A stretch of DNA of 64,000 bases from Wohlfahrtiimonas sp. G9077 (GCF_002252155.1 NZ_NEFD01000001.1:372001-436000), one strand, 5' to 3'. Shown: positions 48,701 through 56,985, counted from the stretch's first letter. The notes: a model not told the origin generated them from the sequence alone. Made by a program: numbers and translations.

Positions 48701-49097
48701 CTTCTGTTGTAGAACGCATCAAAGCATCTACACCAACCGTTACACGCACACTGGTTACTTGTTTATTAGTTACCGTACGCGTAATAGGGTTTTTCTTTTC
48801 AACCTGAGCCCCCACAGTGTAAGAAGTATCTACAGACATGGCACTAGGCAAATAATCTTGTTCTAACGTTCCACGGTTAAATTCAAATTGAACATCGGCA
48901 TGGTTCATAGATCCATCAATATTCTGTACAGCTGTATCATTCAGATAAACAGACTTTAATGGATGATCATTACCATTAATAAAACCTGCGATTTCCCCGC
49001 TACTGATTAAATCTATGACTTTGAGTTTTTGCGCAGAATGTAATGTATTTTTTTCAATGCGTGGTGATCTTGCACCACCTCCTGATTTACCACCCAT
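45780..49097 (-). CDS. J: Tail tip / host specificity protein J
   Basis: A protein of about 1105 residues, equal in size and order to lambda gpJ, which forms the central tip and binds the receptor. Start MGGKSGGGARSPRIEKNTLH is typical; GGAG lies six bases before the ATG at 49097, which is inside a longer frame from 49109. The N-terminal half contains LISSGEIAGFINGND and the hub domains; near residues 600-800 are fibronectin-III-like repeats (NYTARIRALNEYGQYS); then coiled coil (800-960), and a C-terminal DUF1983-like beta region (VDGKVKSQYTLRTVAMSGGK). Host range is likely set here. Confidence 0.92.
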   Translation of the reverse strand: MGGKSGGGARSPRIEKNTLHSAQKLKVIDLISSGEIAGFINGNDHPLKSVYLNDTAVQNIDGSMNHADVQFEFNRGTLEQDYLPSAMSVDTSYTVGAQVEKKNPITRTVTNKQVTSVRVTVGVDALMRSTTEGDQLATSVDMSIQIIKNGQVHAAQHMHLNEKGNQPFRVDYVFSDLPIAPFDIKCIRLTADSKDDMLRNKTYFFSYVESIDVKVRMPGSAVAFLQIDSQQFGNNNPTRTYGIKGCIVQVPSNYDPVTRTYSGLWDRLFKPAYTNNPAWVLYDVLTNDECFGEKFTDYQIDIDKLYELSKYCDALVDDGNGGKEPRFVCNAILFGEDAKTVLDNLCSVFRGTYSDANNYFTVYFDSKSDVIAVYENSSVVDGEFNYSFVPATELYNQIQVQYIDQEDGYRTKIDEVSDEKNIARYGLRSTSITAFGCTKRSQALRCAKWNLITSLTENEHVQFKLGAAGIRHEQHDIVGIADSNYAGQQVGGRIVDIANDVITIDRDIKGVTSFLINVEGKVKTFKVKRAISATQYKLDAPVNAVEHVQFAAIVGKLQPRLFRCIHIEEDRETNTYTVTAIKHNPQKEAIVDRGASYIQGHHSSLNTIPHLSNGIVENEGKSLVLRWDSIETLGGKVKYIIHLYDGKKLLRRLETFETFTKLTNLPQGNYTARIRALNEYGQYSAELSISFSTTYEITGLRYLPIVFGLNLYWEVPSLLTTEAYTEIWWSQSEDRSKATLAAKMPYPQNTYTVSNLGIKDGRYFWFRLVDLDGNQGEFTRAFYAESSNDSTSIIEMIRGKVTLKELSDDVATHIIEDALKEARQDMQTLIDQSTVMKAIQKKADQALAEAKLLEFSKATESQAILAETTINRSIVEANQAEINTFKKTTTDQLSAQSLIIESLKSEVDNSIKASIDEIQKTSTTQLEAQAESIKTLKTEIDQNINASIENVEQTIAYVDGKVKSQYTLRTVAMSGGKKVISGFTSLNDGKTSEFIIQANKFAIVNPTNGTSKMPFVLWENKLALDGDLIASGTIKGESLVAGAKLKAPVIEGGTLNINKKFIVSSDGNVTISSNPNQNVGLRITSDHILVYDDNGIERIRIGKLN

Positions 49098-49099
49098 AT

Positions 49100-49816
49100 T
49101 TAACTCCACTGAACCCTAATGTTAATAGCAGCATTACGTACAGAATCACAATTTCTATCAATATTGTACGTTTTACCATTTGGATCTTGAGCTGCAATCA
49201 ACTCAACTGTTTGACGAGAATATTTAGCTGTTTGAACATTATTAATATCTATACTTGATTCAATACGTCGACTTGCTAAACCTTGTGAAATGACATAGCC
49301 ACCGACCAACATTTCACCATATACACGTAAGATCTGTTTGCCTTGACCCGCCATATTAGATAGATTGCTAAACGCTGAAGACTTTGAATCTTCTACACCT
49401 TTATAATCTTGATTGAATTTTGGCTGTTTAGTTAATAAAGCTGCTGCACCTGCTAACATCAATCCGACGCCCATTTGCAATAAAACTGTAGCAACCATTG
49501 CACCACCAACGCCCATAACACCCATTGCAGCGAATGCAGCTCCAGCAACGAGAGCCAATGGACCCGACCCTTTTACAATTGGGATCACTCTAATAATTAA
49601 CGGCTTACTGGCATTGATACCCGTTAAATATTCATCTTGACCAACATATCGCCGCCCTATTTTTAATGCGTACTGTTTATATTTAACGTGTTTTTTAAAC
49701 CCATCTAATTGAATACATAAAGAACGCATACACTCATTGACTGTATTGCCATATAAGCTAATTTCTTTGCCATACTTTCTTAATGCACCATAGAATTTAA
49801 ATGTAATTTTCTTCAT
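49100..49816 (-). CDS. I: Tail assembly protein I
   Basis: A 238-residue homologue of lambda gpI. N-terminal ubiquitin-like part (KITFKFYGALRKYGKEISLY), then PLIIRVIPIVKGSGPLALVA and a long glycine/alanine/methionine-rich hydrophobic segment (about residues 85-135), as in the family. AAGG lies nine bases before the ATG at 49816; a GTG two codons upstream is possible. It overlaps K at its start. Confidence 0.87.
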   Translation of the reverse strand: MKKITFKFYGALRKYGKEISLYGNTVNECMRSLCIQLDGFKKHVKYKQYALKIGRRYVGQDEYLTGINASKPLIIRVIPIVKGSGPLALVAGAAFAAMGVMGVGGAMVATVLLQMGVGLMLAGAAALLTKQPKFNQDYKGVEDSKSSAFSNLSNMAGQGKQILRVYGEMLVGGYVISQGLASRRIESSIDINNVQTAKYSRQTVELIAAQDPNGKTYNIDRNCDSVRNAAINIRVQWS

Positions 49817-50504
49817 ACTCACTTGCCTTTAAATCATAATGAATTGCTTCAAGCATGCGTGGCTGCCAATCCTTATGCCGCCAAATAGAATGAGTTCTTT
49901 TTCTGAATACCGATCCATATGCGACGACTCTTGAGTATTGCCCCTCTACATGATGCAATACCCTTTCACCATCTAAAATTAATCCTAAATGATTAGGATT
50001 GCCGCCCATACTAGTCACGATGACATCACCTGTTACAATGTCTGACACTTGATAAAAACCAAGCTTTGGTAATCTCTTAATAATCACGTTATTCGCTTCA
50101 TCAGCTTCCATGGTTTTACGTTGATAGTGATGAAGATTAATGCCACAAATTGCATAGGCATCTTCAATTAATGTGGCACAATCGAATTGACCATATTTAA
50201 ATTCTCGTCCGCGTAATAAATCAACGCATTTGTATTTATGGATTTGGTTATTGGCCACGATCCACCATGATTTTTGCGTTTGTATTTGAGATAAGCGATC
50301 TAAACTTGATAAAAATGGATGGTCACCTATATGACTATGAACAATGGCATCTATACGATCATAGTTATATTTATCAAGATTAAATTCGAAATGATTCACC
50401 TTATCTTTGGCAATGTTTTTGACTGCTATAAATTCATTATCAATAACAATTCCACCTCGTTCTTCATTGGCATCAGCACAATAAGACAAGATACTGTTTT
50501 CCAT
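49797..50504 (-). CDS. K: Tail tip peptidase K (JAB + NlpC/P60)
   Basis: A 235-residue lambda gpK-like protein with two enzymatic domains: an N-terminal JAB/MPN metalloprotease (EERGGIVI and HSHIGDHPFLSSLD, the zinc site) and an NlpC/P60 domain (FDCATLIEDAYAICG with the catalytic cysteine, GNPNHLGLILD with the histidine). It probably cuts peptidoglycan or processes the tip during infection. AAAGGA precedes the ATG. A candidate small RNA lies directly upstream on the opposite strand. Confidence 0.88.
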   Translation of the reverse strand: MENSILSYCADANEERGGIVIDNEFIAVKNIAKDKVNHFEFNLDKYNYDRIDAIVHSHIGDHPFLSSLDRLSQIQTQKSWWIVANNQIHKYKCVDLLRGREFKYGQFDCATLIEDAYAICGINLHHYQRKTMEADEANNVIIKRLPKLGFYQVSDIVTGDVIVTSMGGNPNHLGLILDGERVLHHVEGQYSRVVAYGSVFRKRTHSIWRHKDWQPRMLEAIHYDLKASEYEENYI

Positions 50505-50533
50505 AATAATCCTTTTCTAAAAGACAAAATAAA

Positions 50534-50549
50534 AGCCCAATAAAGGGCT
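50534..50549 (-). terminator. Hairpin terminator between L and K
   Basis: On the minus strand AGCCC-TTTATT-GGGCT is followed by TTTATTTT. It sits between the L and K genes and could reduce read-through of the late transcript or, read from the other side, insulate the opposite-strand RNA. Confidence 0.5.
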
Positions 50550-50557
50550 CAATGGAA

Positions 50558-50588
50558 TTGACAAAAATTAAAACGTTTATGCTAGAAT
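50558..50588 (+). promoter_or_regulatory. Plus-strand promoter of candidate RNA A
   Basis: Perfect TTGACA at 50558 and TAGAAT at 50583 with an extended TGC before the -10; the spacing of 19 is long, but the extended -10 may compensate. Confidence 0.45.
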
Positions 50589-50594
50589 TTAGTT

Positions 50595-50663
50595 CTACAT
50601 ATATTTTCCTGTAGATTTATTGATTGTAGGTTCTGTTTATACATATATTCAGAGCCTTTTTTT
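50595..50663 (+). ncRNA. Candidate phage small RNA A
   Basis: About 69 nt on the strand opposite to the late genes: hairpin TCTACA / TGTAGA (50594-50615), then terminator stem GGTTCTG / CAGAGCC (50629-50656, one G-U pair) and seven Ts. It fits exactly into the L-K gap, three bases short of the L stop. No open frame of note. Confidence 0.5.
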
Positions 50664-50665
50664 AT

Positions 50666-51382
50666 CTAGCTTGAAAATTTATCAGCAACAGGAAATCCAC
50701 CAAAAGGCAGCTGACCATTAACGCCAAATCGCGCAATACATCCACTAAGTCTCTTGCTGCATTTATCCTTATTCATTTCATGTGGTTCTAAAGCATGATC
50801 GTTTTCATCAGCAATAGCATGGCCATCATATCCACAATACTCACCTCGATATAAAAACGGACATACCGAAGCATAAATTGTGCGCTTAGGAAGCGTCGCC
50901 CCATCTGTTTCAGACGGCAAAGCTAATGTGAATTCAGCATATTGACTGTTATATTTTGCAGAATTGACAATATAGGATTGAGCTAAATACTCATCAGGAT
51001 TCGCTTTATCATTGCCATCATGAAAGTTTACAGCATCTAAGAATTGTGACGGCACTCGGTAACGTGTTATTTTTGCCCCAATCAATCCATCATATTGATG
51101 AATCGCCCCTGTCATATATCCATTTAAATTGGCAATGTTTAGCGTCGGTCTATTACTTGGTCCATTGCCTTTTCTTTCAACGCCATCAATTTGTATTGGT
51201 ATCGCTAAATATTTCTGACCACGCCAAACAACTTGCTCACCCTTTTCATTCAATTCATTACAGAAATAAAAATAATTAGAACCACCTGCATCATTAATAC
51301 GGCTAATATCTAGTACATATAAATCAATCCATGCTTGTTGTTCTAATTCATCTAGTTGAGCTTTCACTGAATCACTAATCAT
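50666..51382 (-). CDS. L: Minor tail protein L
   Basis: A 238-residue homologue of lambda gpL, a tail-tip protein that in lambda binds an iron-sulfur cluster. NRPTLNIANLNGYMTGAIHQ and the cysteines in SVCPFLYRGEYCGYDG and DKCSKRLSGCIARFG are the conserved elements. It overlaps M by four bases (ATGA). Confidence 0.9.
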   Translation of the reverse strand: MISDSVKAQLDELEQQAWIDLYVLDISRINDAGGSNYFYFCNELNEKGEQVVWRGQKYLAIPIQIDGVERKGNGPSNRPTLNIANLNGYMTGAIHQYDGLIGAKITRYRVPSQFLDAVNFHDGNDKANPDEYLAQSYIVNSAKYNSQYAEFTLALPSETDGATLPKRTIYASVCPFLYRGEYCGYDGHAIADENDHALEPHEMNKDKCSKRLSGCIARFGVNGQLPFGGFPVADKFSS

Positions 51383-51714
51383 TTCATGACCTCAACAAAT
51401 CTTACTGTTAATTCACAAATATCCTTACTTTTATGAACCAGCTTATAGGGTCCATCTTTTCTCACTAGATACTGTTTTCCTTGAAAGGAAAACCAAAATG
51501 GCTTTGTAATATGTAGCAGCAAAAAATCAGTGATCTCATTGATTTCTTCTTTCTTAGCAACAAACTTTAAGTCAGGAAATATAGTTCGGTGTAACCTCAA
51601 TCCCTTGAGCTGCCGCTGCTCTATGCCATCTCCGAATTGAATAATATTAAGCAATGGTTCAACTTCTTGTACCGCATCAATACGTGGACACCATCTAAAT
51701 ACTCTATAACCCAT
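51379..51714 (-). CDS. M: Minor tail protein M
   Basis: A 111-residue lambda gpM-like protein: the RQLKGLRLHRTIFPDLKF and PFWFSFQGKQYLVRKDGPYK stretches are family-typical. It forms the adaptor between the tail tube and the tip. Confidence 0.82.
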   Translation of the reverse strand: MGYRVFRWCPRIDAVQEVEPLLNIIQFGDGIEQRQLKGLRLHRTIFPDLKFVAKKEEINEITDFLLLHITKPFWFSFQGKQYLVRKDGPYKLVHKSKDICELTVRFVEVMK

Positions 51715-51810
51715 ATCAATAACCTAAATAAGAGAAATTTCAAATAAATGTTATCTTTCAATTCTATTTTAAAAAAATATTTTCTTGCATTTTATATAGA
51801 TTTCTAATGA

Positions 51811-51839
51811 TAGACATACAATTAAATTTTAAATATAAT
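51811..51839 (+). promoter_or_regulatory. Plus-strand promoter of candidate RNA B
   Basis: TAGACA (51811) and a consensus TATAAT (51834) exactly 17 bases apart. Confidence 0.62.
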
Positions 51840-51845
51840 TTTGTT

Positions 51846-51915
51846 GGGCACACCTTTCTTTAATTAGAATTGAGGTGTTTCAGCGTTGAGTTTTAATGAT
51901 TCAACGCTTTTTTTT
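51846..51915 (+). ncRNA. Candidate phage small RNA B
   Basis: About 70 nt beginning seven bases after a near-consensus promoter. First hairpin ACACCT...AGGTGT with inner pairing TTCT/AGAA (51850-51878), second hairpin AGCGTTGA / TCAACGCT (51882-51908) followed by eight Ts. It lies between M and the YecR-like gene, on the opposite strand to both. This is the clearest of the four candidate RNAs. Confidence 0.62.
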
Positions 51916-51930
51916 CATCTATTAGACATT

Positions 51931-51953
51931 AAAAAACCCCAATGAAGGGGCTT
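51931..51953 (-). terminator. Terminator of the YecR-like gene
   Basis: On the minus strand CCCC-TTCATT-GGGG and six Ts, 17 bases after the stop of the lipoprotein gene. Confidence 0.65.
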
Positions 51954-51969
51954 TATGAATCGATACATT

Positions 51970-52290
51970 TTATTTATTAGTACATTGATAATCCATAGAT
52001 ACTCTATATTGAGCACATCCACCCCAAGCACCTGGTCCATATACACAACTAGTCATTGCTGCATCAAAAGGTTCTGCTTTTTTATATCCCCATGCTGCAC
52101 AACGTTTCGTGGCAATCGTTTCTGCTTGTGTCATATCCACGATGGGCTTTTCCATCTCAGTATATTCATAAGCAAGTTTAACTGTGCCATCTGCTTTACT
52201 GCCACTCACAACGCCCCATTGTTTTTTAACTGCGGTAGCACAACCGACGACTACGGTCGCAATAGCAATCATATATAAGATCTTTTTCAT
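51970..52290 (-). CDS. YecR-like lipoprotein
   Basis: A 106-residue lipoprotein: MKKILYMIAIATVVVGCATA has a lipobox with the cysteine at residue 17. The mature part (KKQWGVVSGSKADGTVKLAY, then QAETIATKRCAAWGYKKAEP) matches the YecR family found in enterobacteria and often in prophages. GAGGAG precedes the ATG at 52290, which is preferred over the ATG four codons upstream. With its own terminator and divergent promoter region, it looks like a moron inserted in the tail operon, perhaps altering the lysogen's surface. Confidence 0.75.
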   Translation of the reverse strand: MKKILYMIAIATVVVGCATAVKKQWGVVSGSKADGTVKLAYEYTEMEKPIVDMTQAETIATKRCAAWGYKKAEPFDAAMTSCVYGPGAWGGCAQYRVSMDYQCTNK

Positions 52291-52386
52291 AGTTCTCCTC
52301 ATAAATTTTTTTTATTGTAGGGATCAGAATCTTATCATTAAAGATATTTACAAGCTACTCTTTGTAACCAACTCAACACTTAAAAT

Positions 52387-52414
52387 TTCACTCTGTAATC
52401 ACATCATATATACT
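52387..52414 (+). promoter_or_regulatory. Possible promoter of the secreted moron gene
   Basis: TTCACT (52387) and TATACT (52409) 16 bases apart, about 70 bases before the start of the plus-strand gene. Confidence 0.35.
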
Positions 52415-52486
52415 GATAATTAGTGCCTAAAAGTTTCATTAAATAGACACTTTAAAAGAATATTGAAACTAGAAAATGGGGTGTTC

Positions 52487-53065
52487 ATGAAAAAGTCATT
52501 ACTAGCAATTCCTCTTGTATTTTCTCTTTCCCATGCCTGTGATATGGACTATGTATCTATAGGAGGGATTAAAGTTAATTGCCCTATGGAGTTTCAAGAT
52601 ATAAATTTTACAAAATCAGAAACAGGATTCATTACAAAAGAAGTCGCATTCTTTGATACTGCCCATGTGACTTTAGTCAATGATAGAGTTGGAGCAATTA
52701 CATTTAAAAAACGTTATACACTCGATATATCTAAACAAGCAGAACAAAAACTAAATATCGCCCAAGACTTTATAGAGTTAGTTACAGCATTGGCAAAGAA
52801 ATGGCACCCTAGCACTATTAAAGGCAGTGATAGTGTCCTAGAAGCGATTATGACTAGTGGGCAATATAAAAGCCTAGAATATACATCCTTATTAATGCAG
52901 CCTGATGCAATTTTAGCTAGTATAGATATCTCATATAAATCATATGGACTTTTTGAAGACAAAGAAGCGATTAAAACAGTGCTAGGATTAGAATATAAAT
53001 CCGTTGATTACATCAATAATGAAACAGAAGAAAGTACTGCGCGTAAAGAATTTAGATCTTTTTAG
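52487..53065 (+). CDS. Secreted protein of unknown function (moron)
   Basis: A 192-residue protein from the ATG at 52487, the only plus-strand protein gene within the late region. Signal peptide MKKSLLAIPLVFSLSHACDM, cut near SHA. The mature part is mixed alpha/beta with two cysteines near the start (CDMDYVSIGGIKVNC) that could form a disulfide. Family not recognised. The frame opens eight codons earlier, but that start lacks the signal-peptide logic. A GGGG stretch upstream is a weak ribosome site. Opposite strand, own promoter and a terminator hairpin mark it as a moron. Confidence 0.7.
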   Translation: MKKSLLAIPLVFSLSHACDMDYVSIGGIKVNCPMEFQDINFTKSETGFITKEVAFFDTAHVTLVNDRVGAITFKKRYTLDISKQAEQKLNIAQDFIELVTALAKKWHPSTIKGSDSVLEAIMTSGQYKSLEYTSLLMQPDAILASIDISYKSYGLFEDKEAIKTVLGLEYKSVDYINNETEESTARKEFRSF

Positions 53066-53069
53066 ACGA

Positions 53070-53091
53070 GCCTTATACGTATGTATAAGGC
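53070..53091. terminator. Hairpin between convergent moron and tape measure genes
   Basis: Perfect nine-bp stem GCCTTATAC / GTATAAGGC with loop GTAT; no good T-run, so strength is uncertain. Confidence 0.5.
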
Positions 53092-53098
53092 CATATGT

Positions 53099-56029
53099 CT
53101 AAGCCAAAGATCCACCAATACGTTTCTCTCTAGCAATCACTTTATTTACAATCACTTCAATGTGTTTTTCCATTGCTTTACCTACACTTTTATCAATCAC
53201 TTCTGTAGATCCATCTTCAGCAACATTGACAATAATTGTGATCGGTTGAGGCTGGTGTACGTTTGCGTGTCCAATCATAGTTCGACCACCCACAATACCG
53301 CCATTGGCATAACCTCGTAGCCTCATTCTTTCAACTGCTGCTACCCCGCCAAATCGAGCAACATCTCGTTGTGAAAAGACTACTTCACCTTTGTGAACAA
53401 TGCCCGCGGGCTGATATTTTCCACCAGCGCCCGTATAGCCACCATTAGCATATTCTTTTACTCGCCCACCAACAACACCACCCTCAGAGAATCCACCAAA
53501 AGCCATTTGTACAGCATTTAATAAAGCCATCTGAATTAACATCTTCGAAATGTTTTGCAAAACTGAACGCGTCATATCAGAGAAACTTTGTTCAGCACCA
53601 GAGGCATACCCAGCAATGGCATCTGTCAAACCATTAAACATAGAATCTGTGGCTGATGTAAATTGCTCTCTAACTGTTTTCATAGAGTTGGTTGTTTTTG
53701 TAAAACTATCTTTAATGCCACCAGTAATATCATGATCATGATGCGACTGTCGATTCGCATATGCATCGCGTAACTCTCTAATTTTTTGAATTTCGGCCTC
53801 AAGATACGCAAGATTTTGTGGGCTCATGCCAATAGAAATTTCTTTAGCCCGATTCTCTAATTCTCGTTCAAATTTTAAACGCTCTACTTCTTCCTTCGTC
53901 TTACCAATCAACTCTAGTTCAAACTGTAGATCCTCAAAGCGTTTCGAATAATCAAGACTAAAGTTTAAAATTTCATTCATTTGCTTTTGGCTATCTAATG
54001 TCATTGCCTGATTCATCAATATTTGCTTTTGTGCTTCAGATACCTTTGATAACGCATTCGATTGATTAGCAAACTCTAATGTTAATTCTCTTGCTGAAGT
54101 ATAGAGGCTTTCACGTCCAAAAGTAGCAATCTCTACATTCAAAGCTTGTACTTTTGCTAATTCATCAGATAACGCTTTTAGCTTTTCACCAAAATGATCC
54201 GTACCTCCGCCACGTTTTACAGTACGCTTAGATGCATTATTTTGATCAATTTCATCTAACATTGCCTTTGCTCTTGCAAAATCAGCTAAAGATGCGCCCA
54301 TATCGACTAAATTAGCCAATGTCACTTGTGATGCTGTCATACCAAGCTGGCGATATCTCTCTTCAATCTCTTTGAGTGTTTCAGCTACGCCTATACCCGA
54401 TTTTTGCAGCTCATTCATTCCATTCGCTGATTCTTCAGAATAATTTTCAATTTTTAAAATACCCTCTGAAACCTTAACGATCGCATCTGCCAAATCCGAA
54501 GCTGCACCTTCCATTTTCTTAATCTTCTTCTTTTGCTCTTGAATATCAAATTTGGAAGCATTGCCGCCAAACCAGCCGCCACCTTGCATTGTCTTGAGCT
54601 TACGCTCTTCATGAGCAATATCGGTTTTCAAACGCCAAAGATCATTTTTCAAATTCTTTAGGTTATCCGTATACGAAATGACTAAAGCTTCTCTTTGTGA
54701 TTTATTCATTGATTTCAAACGTGTTTCTAACCCTTGAAGTTCAAGTTCTAAATCACCCACGCTTTTCTTAGCTTTATCTGAATTAGTCGCAAACAATAAT
54801 AAACCTGATGCAACAATACCAATTAAACCGGCTGGGCCACCAACCAATTGTAATGCTCGAGACATACCATTAACAGCCATTGCTCCTGCTGTAGATGCCG
54901 CCGCTAGTGTATTAGAAGCACCCGCAGCTTTAATTAAAGAAAATTGATATTTAGCAGCGGCAAAAGACGATTGCCCAAATGCAACACCTGACGATATAAC
55001 CGCACCTGTCATTTTTCCAATCATGACTGAAGCCAACAAAACAGCAGGGACAAAAACCACATGCAAATTATTTGCAACATATAACAGTGTCGATGATATA
55101 CCCTGTGTGATACCCGTTTGATTCAACATGTCTTGGCTAAATTGCATAATATTATTACGCACAACGGTCATTGATGATTCAATTGTGGCTGGCATTTCCG
55201 CTGCCTGTTTTTTCAGTTCATCATATGATTGAGAAATGGCATTAAATAGCAATTCAGCAGTTAATTTACCTTCAGAACCCAGTTTTTTCAGTTCACCACG
55301 CGCAACACCTGTATTTTTTGCTAAAATGTCTAAAAGAATGGGGGCAGCTTCAGCAATCGATCTAAACTCATCCCCCTGTAAAACACCTGATCCTAAAGCT
55401 TGTGATAACTGTAATAAGGCACTTGCCTGCTCTTGCGCACTAACACCACCCACACGCATTGCATTATTGATAGCTTCTGTAAATCTTAAAATTTCTGTTT
55501 GTGTTTTACCATAATCCTTCATTGCTCTTGCTGTACGTGTGTAGAGCGTTGCTGTTGCTTCCAAGCTCGCACGCGTGCTATTTGCTAAGCCCAATAAGCG
55601 TTTTTGTACAGCTTCTGCTTCTTGTTGACTGGCTGTAACAAATCTAATTTGTGAATTTAGGTTTGTCATTGTGTCAGCCAAACTCAGTACATGTGTTGCA
55701 GCTTGTACGGTTAATAAACCTGCCAATGCCTTGCTTAATAGATTCATTGGCACAATGGATTGTGATGCTGATGCCCCAATATTACGGATACCTGTTGAGG
55801 CTGTATCAGCATCTTGACGCATTCTACGCAATGAATTAGCCACACTATCATTTGATCTTGCAAATCGACCATTGGCTTCTCTCAATCGCCCCTGCTGATC
55901 AAAAAAGTAACCTAAGCTTTTTGCTTTATTTTCGAGTTGTTCAGCAGATCTAGACACACGATCAATATCACGAGATGCCTGATCCGCGCCATTTGCTCTG
56001 ATATCAATGAGCATTCCTAAATCAGCCAT
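53099..56029 (-). CDS. H: Tail tape measure protein
   Basis: About 976 residues, setting tail length. From [20 protein letters not shown] a coiled-coil N terminus leads to the conserved tape-measure domain ([20 protein letters not shown], then [20 protein letters not shown], about residues 180-270), hydrophobic helices around 310-430, long coiled coils, and a C terminus with [20 protein letters not shown] and [19 protein letters not shown], glycine-rich repeats typical of lambda-type tape measures. AAGG lies before the ATG at 56029; the frame opens six codons earlier. It is downstream of the G/GT genes, as expected. Confidence 0.92.
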   Translation of the reverse strand: MADLGMLIDIRANGADQASRDIDRVSRSAEQLENKAKSLGYFFDQQGRLREANGRFARSNDSVANSLRRMRQDADTASTGIRNIGASASQSIVPMNLLSKALAGLLTVQAATHVLSLADTMTNLNSQIRFVTASQQEAEAVQKRLLGLANSTRASLEATATLYTRTARAMKDYGKTQTEILRFTEAINNAMRVGGVSAQEQASALLQLSQALGSGVLQGDEFRSIAEAAPILLDILAKNTGVARGELKKLGSEGKLTAELLFNAISQSYDELKKQAAEMPATIESSMTVVRNNIMQFSQDMLNQTGITQGISSTLLYVANNLHVVFVPAVLLASVMIGKMTGAVISSGVAFGQSSFAAAKYQFSLIKAAGASNTLAAASTAGAMAVNGMSRALQLVGGPAGLIGIVASGLLLFATNSDKAKKSVGDLELELQGLETRLKSMNKSQREALVISYTDNLKNLKNDLWRLKTDIAHEERKLKTMQGGGWFGGNASKFDIQEQKKKIKKMEGAASDLADAIVKVSEGILKIENYSEESANGMNELQKSGIGVAETLKEIEERYRQLGMTASQVTLANLVDMGASLADFARAKAMLDEIDQNNASKRTVKRGGGTDHFGEKLKALSDELAKVQALNVEIATFGRESLYTSARELTLEFANQSNALSKVSEAQKQILMNQAMTLDSQKQMNEILNFSLDYSKRFEDLQFELELIGKTKEEVERLKFERELENRAKEISIGMSPQNLAYLEAEIQKIRELRDAYANRQSHHDHDITGGIKDSFTKTTNSMKTVREQFTSATDSMFNGLTDAIAGYASGAEQSFSDMTRSVLQNISKMLIQMALLNAVQMAFGGFSEGGVVGGRVKEYANGGYTGAGGKYQPAGIVHKGEVVFSQRDVARFGGVAAVERMRLRGYANGGIVGGRTMIGHANVHQPQPITIIVNVAEDGSTEVIDKSVGKAMEKHIEVIVNKVIAREKRIGGSLA

Positions 56030-56047
56030 AACCTTTTCCTCATCCAT

Positions 56048-56075
56048 AAAAAAGCCCTAAATTAATAAGGGCTTT
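56048..56075 (-). terminator. Hairpin upstream of the tape measure gene
   Basis: AAAGCCCT / AGGGCTTT eight-bp stem, nine-base loop, followed on the minus strand by six Ts. It stands between the GT pair and the tape measure, where partial termination would tune levels. Confidence 0.5.
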
Positions 56076-56111
56076 CTAATACAACCATATGCTTTTAAAG
56101 CATAATCCATC

Positions 56112-56139
56112 TTCACAAATTAATTTTTTGTACTAAAAT
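56112..56139 (+). promoter_or_regulatory. Plus-strand promoter of candidate RNA C
   Basis: TTCACA (56112) and TAAAAT (56134), five of six matches each, 16 bases apart. Confidence 0.42.
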
Positions 56140-56145
56140 ATAGAT

Positions 56146-56228
56146 ATTCATTGCAATAGTCTCCTTGAAAATTGCCATGAAGTTGCATAATTTAATTTTA
56201 GCCCTGTCAAAAAGCAGGGCTATTTTTT
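56146..56228 (+). ncRNA. Candidate phage small RNA C
   Basis: About 83 nt opposite to the late genes: hairpin GCAAT / ATTGC (56153-56175), then terminator stem TAGCCCTG / CAGGGCTA (56199-56222) and six Ts. It ends six bases before the stop of the T-like frame. Confidence 0.47.
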
Positions 56229-56233
56229 AAACT

Positions 56234-56494
56234 CTAAATATCGCGCATTTCATCTAGATAAATCGAATCAATGAGCCTTAAAGCCTCTACATCATCTCTA
56301 TCCATTTCAATTGACATTAATGATGAAAAAGCGGCGATTTCTGTATAACTGATGGGTGTCCTTCCCATAACCGTATTCCGTGTTTGATTTAATGATAGAA
56401 ACCAATCCCAAACGTGCTGATAATACTGAGTGATTAAAGGCGCTTGCTTCAACTCCTCTAACTCTCCTAAGTTTTCAGACATTTCTAACAACAT
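56234..56494 (-). CDS. T: Tail assembly chaperone T-like extension (made as GT fusion)
   Basis: The 86-residue open frame is the visible part of a T-like domain with WDWFLSLNQTRNTVMGRTPI and EIAAFSSLMSIEMDRDDVEA. The same frame is open back to the slippery site at 56575-56582, adding about 29 residues (start LSELEESARDCIRFYLKPEK). It is therefore most likely expressed only as a G-T fusion by a -1 frameshift, as in lambda. The fusion would span 56234-56967. Confidence 0.75.
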   Translation of the reverse strand: MLLEMSENLGELEELKQAPLITQYYQHVWDWFLSLNQTRNTVMGRTPISYTEIAAFSSLMSIEMDRDDVEALRLIDSIYLDEMRDI

Positions 56495-56565
56495 TTGGTG
56501 ACGTGTTTTACGAGAATTTTTCTCTGGCTTTAAATAAAAACGAATACAGTCCCGCGCACTTTCTT

Positions 56566-56967
56566 CTAATTCAGATAAAAAAAACTATCATCATTAGCTT
56601 GAGCGGCCACTTGTTGGCGTGCAAAATGGAAGTTTTCCATCAATAATCTAATATTCTCTTTAGTGGACACAATGCGATCACCATCCGTTTCAAAGCCAAA
56701 TACATTATCTGCCTCTTGAATGGTGAAACCTTCTATTGTTTCAATAATTGCACAACACATCTCAATGTCAGACTTAATCGCATAATCTAAACCTTTTGCC
56801 ACGGCTTGATTTGCTCTTTTGGCAATCGCATCTGTTTCGCGGATTACATCTTTTGATTTAAGTGATTTAATATAAATCTTCGCATCTGAAACACTGCCAT
56901 CAGGAAATACTAGGTTAAAAGGTTTTGCTTTGTCTAACTTTTGATTGCTAAAATCTGCCAAATTCAT
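56566..56967 (-). CDS. G: Tail assembly chaperone G-like
   Basis: A 133-residue protein with FNLVFPDGSVSDAKIYIKSL, then a helical part, placed between the tail tube and tape measure genes as lambda gpG, which coats the tape measure during tail assembly. Its end reads DDSFFYLN; the codons AGT TTT TTT TAT contain the slippery run of eight Ts. GAGGA precedes the ATG. Confidence 0.8.
   Translation of the reverse strand: MNLADFSNQKLDKAKPFNLVFPDGSVSDAKIYIKSLKSKDVIRETDAIAKRANQAVAKGLDYAIKSDIEMCCAIIETIEGFTIQEADNVFGFETDGDRIVSTKENIRLLMENFHFARQQVAAQANDDSFFYLN
56575..56582 (-). promoter_or_regulatory. Programmed -1 frameshift site of G/GT
   Basis: Eight Ts on the minus strand read as T TTT TTT in the G frame. 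A slip of one base back continues in the T frame without a stop. Frame arithmetic of both frames confirms a -1 shift. Confidence 0.75.
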
Positions 56968-56985
56968 ATGTCATCCTCTCAATAA

